Program-made: the position numbers and the translations under genes
Assembly: GCA_017548565.1 (NCBI GenBank)
Contig: JAFYZU010000050.1
Coordinates: 62,001-126,000, forward strand
Origin: Treponema sp.
Lineage (GTDB): Bacteria; Spirochaetota; Spirochaetia; Treponematales; Treponemataceae
Length of the DNA stretch: 64,000 nucleotides
Reading direction: 5' to 3'
The notes under the pieces: model-generated
Told to the model about the DNA's origin: nothing
What the model saw: only the letters and a program-made list of their open reading frames with translations
Databases searched by the model: none
Shown: piece by piece, positions 1-7,015 of the stretch
How positions within the stretch are numbered: the stretch's first letter is position 1
Layout: each line of letters opens with the position of its first letter

Positions 1-1
1 A

Positions 2-616
2 GTAACTGTCGTAATTGGTGCCCAGATGGCATTTAAATATAACAGCATTGTTTATCTTACACTTTCACTTATAATCGGAGGGATGCTCGGTTATCTTATG
101 AATATTGACGGTGCCATTTTAAAGCTTGGTTCAAAGCTGGAACGTCTTACAAAAAGAAAAACAGATATTGATTCACAGAACGACAGCAGAAAGAATTTTT
201 CTTATGCGTTTTTGAATGCATCGGTTTTATTCTGCGTTGGTGCAATGTCAATCGTCGGTTCGTTCAAGGCAGGCGTTGAAAAGGATTATACAATCATCTT
301 TACAAAATCAATTCTTGACGGTTTTATGGCAATAAGCTTTACAGCAGCAATGGGAATTGGAACTGTTTTTTCGGTATTAATCATTCTTATTTATCAGGGT
401 GCACTTACTTTGCTTTCCGGTTTCTTACAGCCTTATGTATCTGAACTGCTTTTATCAGAAATTTCTGCCTGTGGTGGAGCAATTATCATTATGATTGGAA
501 TTAATCTTCTTGGATTAAAAAAAATCAAGACTGCAAATTTTCTTCCGGCTCTTGTAATAGAAATCATTTTTGTAATTCTTGTTCCGCTTGTTAAAAATCT
601 TATTTTCAGACAGTAA
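2..616 (+). CDS. DUF554 family membrane protein (5' partial)
   Basis: The reading frame is open from the first bases of the window, so the ATG at 26 is internal and the true start lies upstream. The visible part has about six hydrophobic segments. It also carries the pattern typical of DUF554/YdfK proteins: a Gly-rich membrane segment followed by a short helix with LGSKLERL (residues about 34-41 from the internal Met), then the rest of the membrane core. DUF554 proteins are inner-membrane proteins of unknown function, usually about 230 aa, so roughly the first 30 residues are missing here. The gene ends 61 bases before trpR, which has its own promoter, so the two are probably transcribed separately. 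The family assignment is by resemblance. Confidence 0.8.
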   Translation, partial: VTVVIGAQMAFKYNSIVYLTLSLIIGGMLGYLMNIDGAILKLGSKLERLTKRKTDIDSQNDSRKNFSYAFLNASVLFCVGAMSIVGSFKAGVEKDYTIIFTKSILDGFMAISFTAAMGIGTVFSVLIILIYQGALTLLSGFLQPYVSELLLSEISACGGAIIIMIGINLLGLKKIKTANFLPALVIEIIFVILVPLVKNLIFRQ

Positions 617-626
617 AAAAGAATAT

Positions 627-655
627 TTGTTTTTTTGAAGATAAAAGTATATAAT
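627..655 (+). promoter_or_regulatory. Promoter of the trpR-like/GH95 operon
   Basis: A sigma70-type promoter reads TTGTTT (627-632), a 17-base spacer and TATAAT (650-655). The expected start near 662 is just upstream of a strong Shine-Dalgarno AAGGAGG (663-669), giving a leader of only about 16 bases. I see no obvious Trp-repressor-like palindrome over it. Confidence 0.6.
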
Positions 656-677
656 AAAAATTAAGGAGGAATGTTTT

Positions 678-989
678 ATGAAAAACAATAGTCCGGCAGT
701 TACACCAGAGCTGGTTGAAGAAACAAAAAAAGAACTTATTGAAATTGCTTCCTCACTTGACCCGAAACTGCTCACAGAATTCTGTGAATGCATTTTTACC
801 CCTATTGAAATAAAAGACCTCGTGAACCGCTGGCTTTTAGTAAAAGAAATAAACAACGGTGTGCCTCAGAGAATAATTGCTCAGAAATACGGAATGTCTC
901 TTTGTAAAATTACACGAGGTTCAAAAGAATTGAACAAGCCCGACAGTGCTTTCCGAAAGATTTTAGATCAACGCGAAAATAAAAAATAA
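678..989 (+). CDS. TrpR-like (YerC/YecD) transcriptional repressor
   Basis: This 103-aa protein has the all-helical Trp-repressor fold pattern: a helical N-terminal half with CECIFTPIEIKDLVNRW (residues about 34-50), then a helix-turn-helix with GVPQRIIAQKYG and GMSLCKITRGSKEL. The ITRGS segment is the recognition-helix signature shared by E. coli TrpR and the YerC/YecD group. It presumably acts as a small DNA-binding dimer in the cytoplasm. AAGGAGG at 663-669 sets the start. Its stop codon shares one base with the start of the downstream glycosidase, so the two are translationally coupled. No tryptophan genes lie in the window, so regulation of a trp operon is not supported here; the bound ligand, if any, is unknown. 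Confidence 0.85.
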   Translation: MKNNSPAVTPELVEETKKELIEIASSLDPKLLTEFCECIFTPIEIKDLVNRWLLVKEINNGVPQRIIAQKYGMSLCKITRGSKELNKPDSAFRKILDQRENKK

Positions 990-3316
990 TGAATGATGTT
1001 TTAATATTCAGGCAGATTCCTCAAACCTGGGAGCATTATCTCCCGCTTGGCAACGGACGCATGGGCGCTATGGTAAAAACTCATCCCTGCAGTGAAGTAT
1101 TACAGCTCAATGAAGAAGGAATATGGTCAGGTGGTCCTCAAGACAGAATTAATCCCGATGCACAAAAATATCTTGAACAGATACGTTCACTGGTAAAAGA
1201 TGGTAAGGTTCTTCAGGCACAGGAGCTTGCTTTTCAGACCTTAAGCGGAACCTGTGTTAATGAAAGGGTTTATCAGACTGGTGGTGATTTTAAGATCGAT
1301 TTTTATTCACAAAAAAATTCAGGACTTGCATGCGGCTGGCCGTTACAGCATAAGACCGATGAAAAGGCTTTGAAAACCTATGAAGCAAAACTCTGCCTTT
1401 CTGATGCCTCCTGTGAATTGACTTATACCGATGAAGAAGGCACGACGTTTAAAAGAAAAACCTGGATTAGTGCAGTTGATGATATGATTTTTATGCATGT
1501 TACTGCAGATAAAAAAGGAAAGATAAACTTCTGTGGATTTCTTGACCGCGGTAACGATGTTGACAGAATTTTCTGCGACAATAATTTTATTTTTCTCGAG
1601 GATTCACACGGCATTCCTTTTTGTGTCGGAGTCGGAGCAGAAGCAAAGGGCGGAAAGGTTGAAACAAAAGGTGTTTGCCTTACCGGTGAAAAATGTGATG
1701 AGGTCTTGTTTTATATAGACATTCAGAGCATGAAATGGAATAAAAAAATCAATTCAGAAAAAGCTTTTAAAAAATATGCGGTAAACAATAAGTGGACAAA
1801 GCAGTGTAAAAAAAATCTTCTGAAAATGAGAAATACAATCACCGGTAAAACAATAAATGAAAGTGCAGAAGAAATATTTGACTGGCATTTAAAAGAATAT
1901 CAGACTTACTGGAACAGGTTTGCACTTCATATTGGTAAAGAGACTGTAAAACAGAAAACTGTTTGTGAATTGTTAAAAAAAGCAGAGATGGCGCCGGTTG
2001 AGCTTGTAAATTTATATGCGAATTTTTCACGCTATCTTTTAATCAGCTGTTCGAGGGTTCCGGGAGTCCTTCCTGCAAATCTTCAGGGAATCTGGAACTG
2101 TTACATGGCGCCTCCGTGGGGAAGTAAATATACAATCAATATAAATGCGCAGATGAATTACTGGCCGGTAAATATGAGCGGTCTTTGTGAATGTGAAATG
2201 CCTCTTTTTGAATTGCTTGAGCGTGCTTATCCTAACGGTATAAACGCAGCAAAAAGGATGTATGGCTGCAGGGGGTATGTGCTTCATCATAATACTGATT
2301 TCTGGGGTGATGCTGCTCCACAGGATACATGGCTACCGGGTACTTACTGGGTTCTTGGTGCGGCGTGGCTTTCAACTCATATCTGGGAGCATTTTGAATA
2401 TACACAGGATACTGCTTTCTTAAAAAGATATTATTATCTTATTCACGAGGCATGCAGATTTTTTACAGATTATCTTGTTCCCTCTGACCTTAAAGCTGAT
2501 GATGGAAATCCTTATCTTATCATAAATCCTTCGTTATCACCGGAAAATTCTTATGTCACAAAATCAAACGAGCAGGGGGCGTTATGCGAGGGATGCGAAA
2601 TGGATAATATGATTCTTGAGCATCTTTTTAAAGCCTGTCTTTCTGCAAAGAATGTACTGCAGGATAAGGCATGTGACAGAAACGGAAAATGCTATAAGAA
2701 AAAGGATTTTGAAGAATATAAATATGTTTTGAAGCATCTTAAGGCACCTTCGCTTAATAAAGACGGCTCTCTGATGGAATGGAATACAGAGGTTTGCGAG
2801 GTTGAAAAAGGACACAGACATATTTCTCATCTTTACGGACTTTTTCCGGGCTGTACCATAAGTACAGAAGATAAAATGCTTTCAAAGGCATGCCGAAAAA
2901 CGCTCTATAATCGTCTGAAAAATGGTGGAGGACATACAGGCTGGAGTCTTGCATGGATAATGAATTTTTATGCAGAACTGATGATGGGTAACGAGGTGCT
3001 TTCATCTTTAAAGACTCTGTTGAAAAAATCAACGCTTCCTAATCTATTGGACAATCATCCGCCGTTTCAGATTGACGGAAATTTCGGTTCTCTCGCCGCA
3101 ATTATAAGGATGCTTGTTCAATCCTCGTTAACCGAAGACGGAACGGTTATCATAAAATTACTTCCTGCCTTACCTGATGATAAACAGTGGCAGAACGGAT
3201 ATTTAAAGGGTGTTCACGTAAAGGGTGGTGTAGTCCTTGACCTGCAATGGAAAAATGGAAAGATTACTGAAAGAAAAATAATAAGCGGTTCTGAAAAGAA
3301 AATTGTTTTTCTATAA
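989..3316 (+). CDS. Glycoside hydrolase family 95 (alpha-L-fucosidase type)
   Basis: This 775-aa protein matches GH95 from end to end. The N-terminal beta-sandwich has WEHYLPLGNGRMGAMV and LNEEGIWSGGP. The (alpha/alpha)6 barrel carries the expected catalytic elements: NINAQMNYWP (about 384-393), NPSLSPEN (about 513-520, with the general acid Glu) and QIDGNFG (about 694-700). GH95 enzymes invert alpha-1,2-linked L-fucose, or alpha-L-galactose in some members. There is no signal peptide, so it should act in the cytoplasm on imported oligosaccharides. The ATG overlaps the last base of the trpR-like gene (TAATG), so expression is probably coupled to that regulator. There is no transporter or fucose pathway nearby. 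The exact sugar cannot be read from the sequence. Confidence 0.88.
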   Translation: MNDVLIFRQIPQTWEHYLPLGNGRMGAMVKTHPCSEVLQLNEEGIWSGGPQDRINPDAQKYLEQIRSLVKDGKVLQAQELAFQTLSGTCVNERVYQTGGDFKIDFYSQKNSGLACGWPLQHKTDEKALKTYEAKLCLSDASCELTYTDEEGTTFKRKTWISAVDDMIFMHVTADKKGKINFCGFLDRGNDVDRIFCDNNFIFLEDSHGIPFCVGVGAEAKGGKVETKGVCLTGEKCDEVLFYIDIQSMKWNKKINSEKAFKKYAVNNKWTKQCKKNLLKMRNTITGKTINESAEEIFDWHLKEYQTYWNRFALHIGKETVKQKTVCELLKKAEMAPVELVNLYANFSRYLLISCSRVPGVLPANLQGIWNCYMAPPWGSKYTININAQMNYWPVNMSGLCECEMPLFELLERAYPNGINAAKRMYGCRGYVLHHNTDFWGDAAPQDTWLPGTYWVLGAAWLSTHIWEHFEYTQDTAFLKRYYYLIHEACRFFTDYLVPSDLKADDGNPYLIINPSLSPENSYVTKSNEQGALCEGCEMDNMILEHLFKACLSAKNVLQDKACDRNGKCYKKKDFEEYKYVLKHLKAPSLNKDGSLMEWNTEVCEVEKGHRHISHLYGLFPGCTISTEDKMLSKACRKTLYNRLKNGGGHTGWSLAWIMNFYAELMMGNEVLSSLKTLLKKSTLPNLLDNHPPFQIDGNFGSLAAIIRMLVQSSLTEDGTVIIKLLPALPDDKQWQNGYLKGVHVKGGVVLDLQWKNGKITERKIISGSEKKIVFL

Positions 3317-3323
3317 ATTTCTG

Positions 3324-3352
3324 TTGACTTCGTTATAATCTGATTTTACAAT
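3324..3352 (+). promoter_or_regulatory. Promoter of the SUMF1-type lipoprotein gene
   Basis: TTGACT (3324-3329), a 17-base spacer and TACAAT (3347-3352) resemble a sigma70 promoter. It begins eight bases after the GH95 stop codon and leaves a leader of about 40 bases with Shine-Dalgarno CTGGAGG. Confidence 0.5.
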
Positions 3353-3401
3353 TAAATATATATAGTTTACTCTAAAAGTGAATTTTCTGGAGGCATGAAA
3401 A

Positions 3402-4376
3402 ATGAAAAAAATCGTGAAATTTATCGGAGTTTTAGTTCTGGCTTTTCTTTCGTTTGCATTAATTTCCTGCGGACATGATAAAGATTTTGGACAGGGAGAT
3501 GTAGTAAAGAAAGGAATTAAAATAAATGGAAAAGTCCTGTCAAATACAAGTGAAGTCTGTGTAACGCCAAAAAAGGTAACAATTACAGGTGCGACACCGG
3601 ATTTTATTGATGAACATACTGCAGATAAAGATAAAGGTGTTCTCGTAGAAGGAAGAACTGTAACTTTAAGTCCTTTTGTAATGGGAAAATACGAAGTAAC
3701 ACAGGAATTGTATGAGGCTGTAATGAGCGGTATGGAAGGCATTATTAATCCTGCTCCAAGTTCTTGTTATAATGATCCTTACGATGATGATATACAGGAA
3801 TTGAGACCGGTTGAACAGGTGTCCTGGAACCAGGCAGCAGTATTCTGCAACAGGCTTTCAGAAAAAGAAGGTTATACAAAAGCCTATGACATTGAAATTG
3901 CAGAGGATGGATTTATATCTGTTACATTTATTCCAGGTACTAACGGATATCGGCTTCCGACAGAAGCAGAATGGGAATTTGCAGCACGCGGAGGTAATCC
4001 TTTAAAAGCAGATTGGAATTATGCATACAGCGGAAGCAATAATTGTAATGATGTAGGTTGGACTGATGCAAACTCTTCAGATATAACACATCAGACAGGT
4101 AAGAAAAAGCCGAACAGACTCGGCATTTATGATATGACAGGAAATGTCTTTGAATGGTGTCAGGATTATGCAGTAGAATTTGATGATCTTACAGGAAATG
4201 ATACAAATCCATGGGGATCAGAAAATGGAACTTATAAAGTTGAAAGGGGAGGAAGCTATCGTTATGGTAATGTTGCTACAGTGACCTTCAGATTCTGGCA
4301 TGATGGTAGTTTCAGCTGTTATCCGTATACAGAGGATAGTCTGATAGGTTTCCGTGTAGTACGTTCAATAAAATAA
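3402..4376 (+). CDS. SUMF1/FGE-sulfatase domain lipoprotein
   Basis: This 324-aa protein starts with a lipoprotein signal peptide whose lipobox LISC puts the lipidated Cys at residue 23, so it should be anchored in a membrane facing the periplasm or surface. The rest is a formylglycine-generating-enzyme-like (SUMF1) domain: MGKYEVTQELYEAV, RPVEQVSWNQAAVFCNRLSE, GYRLPTEAEWEFAARGG, GIYDMTGNVFEWCQDY, and a terminal GFRVV. Treponemes often carry many such lipoproteins. The Cys pair of genuine FGE is not evident near the C terminus and there is no sulfatase nearby, so a sulfatase-maturation role is unlikely; a binding or structural role is more probable. A strong terminator follows the gene. Confidence 0.85.
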   Translation: MKKIVKFIGVLVLAFLSFALISCGHDKDFGQGDVVKKGIKINGKVLSNTSEVCVTPKKVTITGATPDFIDEHTADKDKGVLVEGRTVTLSPFVMGKYEVTQELYEAVMSGMEGIINPAPSSCYNDPYDDDIQELRPVEQVSWNQAAVFCNRLSEKEGYTKAYDIEIAEDGFISVTFIPGTNGYRLPTEAEWEFAARGGNPLKADWNYAYSGSNNCNDVGWTDANSSDITHQTGKKKPNRLGIYDMTGNVFEWCQDYAVEFDDLTGNDTNPWGSENGTYKVERGGSYRYGNVATVTFRFWHDGSFSCYPYTEDSLIGFRVVRSIK

Positions 4377-4435
4377 CTGTCATTACCTGATATAACTGAC
4401 TGTCATTATCTGATATAATTAACTGTCATTACCCG
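4376..4435 (+). repeat. Three tandem copies, 23-bp period
   Basis: Copies of ACTGTCATTA start at 4376, 4399 and 4422, exactly 23 bases apart. The first two continue as CCTGATATAA and TCTGATATAA. The third runs instead into the GC-rich stem of the terminator palindrome. The first copy overlaps the stop codon of the SUMF1 gene. Confidence 0.75.
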
Positions 4436-4460
4436 GCTCCGACCGGGTAATCTTTTTTTT
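4425..4460 (+). terminator. Rho-independent terminator built on a GTCATT...AATC palindrome
   Basis: The 9-bp arms ATTACCCGG (4428-4436) and CCGGGTAAT (4443-4451) enclose a 6-base loop and run into eight T (4453-4460). The whole unit, GTCATT + stem + AATC (4425-4452), has the same layout as the two palindromes at 33749-33810. Confidence 0.85.
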
Positions 4461-4508
4461 AAAGGTTAATCAAGAATATAAAATGTTATACCGATATTTA
4501 AAAAGTAT

Positions 4509-6215
4509 ATGGAAAACAATCAGAAGAGCTCATTTGATAAACTTGTTGCGGGACTTAATGCAGAAGATCGTCTTGCAATGCTCAACAGAATTAATCAGAC
4601 TGCTTCCTCATCGGTCCAGGTAATAGAAGAAGAAACGGATATTCCCGATAAAAATGTTACTTTAGCGGCAAAGCTCGAAACTGAATCTCTCCTTTACCGT
4701 ATATTCCTTTATATCCGCTCTTTATTCAAGCAAAGCAGCAAAGAAGATATTTATAACGATGATTTAATGGCAAATCTTGCGCGGAAAATCAATAAAAATC
4801 ATCCGGGTGTTGTAAATCATAAGATAAAATCGCTTGATTACCTTTTTTATGAACGTCTTCTTGCCTTAAAGGAAGCATCAGATTTTTTCAAGCCATATTT
4901 TCTTTTTATAAATGAAAATCCCGGTGATTTTTATGTATTTATGAGTTCCTTTGTTGCTCCTCAGCTTGCAGAACAGGTAAATGCAGAGGCAGATCCGTAT
5001 ATTCTTCCGTTTACAAAAGAAGTTGGTCCTGACGTGCGCACTGATCTTGCCCGTAAGCTTGATAAAATCTTAAATAACATGGATTCCATTACAAAAAAAG
5101 CAATTTATTCAAGTGTTGTAAGCGTGAACTGGCTTCAGAATTTCGTTGCTCTTCCGTTCATTCATTTTGTTGCCCAGTTTACGAATATTGCAGGAAATGT
5201 TTATACCTGTCCGTATATAAATGCTACTACAGATTTTAATCAGTTTGTTAAAGTATTCAGCAATATAGTACCAGTCCAGAATGAAATACTGGAATCTGTA
5301 TATCTTTTTTCACAAAAGAAAAATTTCAACGAAAATGTTCAGGATAAGGACATTGAAAAAGCGCTCAGGGAGTTTTTAACAAAGGCAAAATCTTATCTTT
5401 CAACAATTCAGGAATTCTATTCGGGTGTTTCAATTCATAAATTAAGCAAGGTTGTAAACAACGATTATGATTATCAGACTGAACCTATAACCGGTGCCGA
5501 AAACTGGTTCTCGCTTTTCAGAAATCAATGGAGGAAAATCCTTGACATAAGATGGAATGAATGGATGCGTGAACAGAAAAAACAGACTTTAAGTGAAAAT
5601 TTGCGCATTGATTTCAATCTTACGGAATTTCCTGTAATGCAGTACCGACCATGGCTTGCTTTATGGAATCCAGTTTCTTTTTCATGTGAGCTTACCGGTG
5701 GTTTCCTTTCATGGTTTGCAACAGAAAAATATGATGAAATCAGTCTTCCGCTTAATGAAGTAATGATGGAAGGAATTTTCATCCGCAGTGAAAACCGCAC
5801 GGAATATTCAGAAGGACTTAATACTTTTTCCAATGCAAATGCAAATATGAGGAGCCTGCTCTTAAAGCTTTCACCGAACGGTGAATATGGACATGTGTTT
5901 GCGGAATTTGCGGAAAACAAGGTAACTACGCTTCAGATTCAAAGTCAGATAAATGCGATGATGGTAGACATTGAAAGCAGCATCAAGGATACAATCAAGC
6001 TGTTCGGAAAAGGTGCAAGAACTATTGAAAGAATTTTCCACGGCTTTTTTGATGAATCAAAGGATGGTATTCATGAAACGCTACAGAATATGTCTACGAT
6101 TAAGGGTCATGATAATCATGCTTTTAGGGACAGACTTAAGGAAATAAGGGATCTGCTCAGAAAATCAATGTTCTACATTGCCGAGCTTGAACCGATTGAT
6201 ATGGCGACAGAATAA
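4509..6215 (+). CDS. Conserved spirochaetal protein of unknown function (possibly DUF5312)
   Basis: This 568-aa protein has no signal peptide and no convincing transmembrane segment. It is mostly helical with aromatic-rich stretches, such as LFYRIFLYIRSLFKQ-like amphipathic sequence near residues 60-75 and PWLALWNPVSFSCELTGGF around 383-401. It resembles long cytosolic treponemal proteins grouped as DUF5312, but I recall that family only loosely. The ATG at 4509 has no Shine-Dalgarno in front of it. The stop codon overlaps the pgeF start by one base (TAATG), so the two are co-translated. I cannot assign a function; the fixed pairing with pgeF is the only clue. Confidence 0.65.
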   Translation: MENNQKSSFDKLVAGLNAEDRLAMLNRINQTASSSVQVIEEETDIPDKNVTLAAKLETESLLYRIFLYIRSLFKQSSKEDIYNDDLMANLARKINKNHPGVVNHKIKSLDYLFYERLLALKEASDFFKPYFLFINENPGDFYVFMSSFVAPQLAEQVNAEADPYILPFTKEVGPDVRTDLARKLDKILNNMDSITKKAIYSSVVSVNWLQNFVALPFIHFVAQFTNIAGNVYTCPYINATTDFNQFVKVFSNIVPVQNEILESVYLFSQKKNFNENVQDKDIEKALREFLTKAKSYLSTIQEFYSGVSIHKLSKVVNNDYDYQTEPITGAENWFSLFRNQWRKILDIRWNEWMREQKKQTLSENLRIDFNLTEFPVMQYRPWLALWNPVSFSCELTGGFLSWFATEKYDEISLPLNEVMMEGIFIRSENRTEYSEGLNTFSNANANMRSLLLKLSPNGEYGHVFAEFAENKVTTLQIQSQINAMMVDIESSIKDTIKLFGKGARTIERIFHGFFDESKDGIHETLQNMSTIKGHDNHAFRDRLKEIRDLLRKSMFYIAELEPIDMATE

Positions 6216-7015
6216 TGAATTATTTTTCGATTACCGGGGAGCTGAATGCTCAGGACAAAATCGTAGAATTTCCTTTCTCAAAAAATGGAGTAGCCCTTGT
6301 AAATGCTCCTAAATGCGGTATGACTCTTCGTGCGGCAGGAAGCATGCGTTTCAGATGGTCAGAGGTAAACATGCTTCGTGACCGGACAATTTCAAGCATC
6401 TGCGAAGATAAATTTTCTCCGGTTCCGATTGAGCTCATTCATTCTCATATTGTCTTTGATATAAATCATCCTACAGATACTTATCGTAAGCAGGGTGATG
6501 GAATAATTACTACGAATAAAAAGCTTGTTCCGATTGTTACTGTCGCCGACTGTATGCCTGTGTATCTTTTTGACAGGACTACAGGAGTTTTCGGTATAGT
6601 TCATTCAGGCTGGAAGGGAACAGGAATCGCCGTAGATGCAATAGAACTTGCTGCAAGAAATTACGGTTCTAAACCGGAAGATTTTTGTATTGTAATAGGT
6701 CCTCATATCAATGACTGCTGTTATGTCGTTAACGAGGAGCGTGCTGAATATTTTGCAATGAATTTCAGTCCTGAATGCATACGTCCTGTTTCAAAGGATT
6801 ATGTTCCTGACTGGGATGCAGGTGAAGGAAAGCTTTTTCATCTTTCGTTATTGAAGGCAAATCTTGAGTTATTGAAACGCGCAGGTGTGCTTGATGAAAA
6901 CATTTCTGTATGCACCGATTGTACCTGCTGTAACGAGCTTTTTGGTTCAAACAGACGTGAAACGAAAAACAAGATGAAATTCACGGTTCAGGCTGCGTTT
7001 ATAATTAATGACTAG
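6215..7015 (+). CDS. pgeF: Purine nucleoside phosphorylase/laccase-domain protein YfiH (PgeF)
   Basis: This 266-aa protein has the hallmarks of the YfiH/LACC1 family: TVADCMPVYLFD (about 108-119), HSGWKGTG (about 130-137, metal-binding His), GPHINDCCYVV (metal-binding Cys) and CTCCNELFGSNRRE near the C terminus. Family members act on purine nucleosides (phosphorolysis, adenosine deamination) and edit muropeptide precursors in E. coli; older annotations call them polyphenol oxidases. The start overlaps the previous stop codon by one base. The stop TAG lies inside CTAG, which also holds the stop codon of the convergent gene. Confidence 0.88.
   Translation: MNYFSITGELNAQDKIVEFPFSKNGVALVNAPKCGMTLRAAGSMRFRWSEVNMLRDRTISSICEDKFSPVPIELIHSHIVFDINHPTDTYRKQGDGIITTNKKLVPIVTVADCMPVYLFDRTTGVFGIVHSGWKGTGIAVDAIELAARNYGSKPEDFCIVIGPHINDCCYVVNEERAEYFAMNFSPECIRPVSKDYVPDWDAGEGKLFHLSLLKANLELLKRAGVLDENISVCTDCTCCNELFGSNRRETKNKMKFTVQAAFIIND

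Noticed and set aside
3402-4376. True formylglycine-generating enzyme
   Set aside because: It is a lipoprotein without an evident active-site Cys pair, and no sulfatase is nearby.
4376-4435. CRISPR array
   Set aside because: The three copies with 23-base period have near-identical intervening sequence and no unique spacers, and no cas genes are present.
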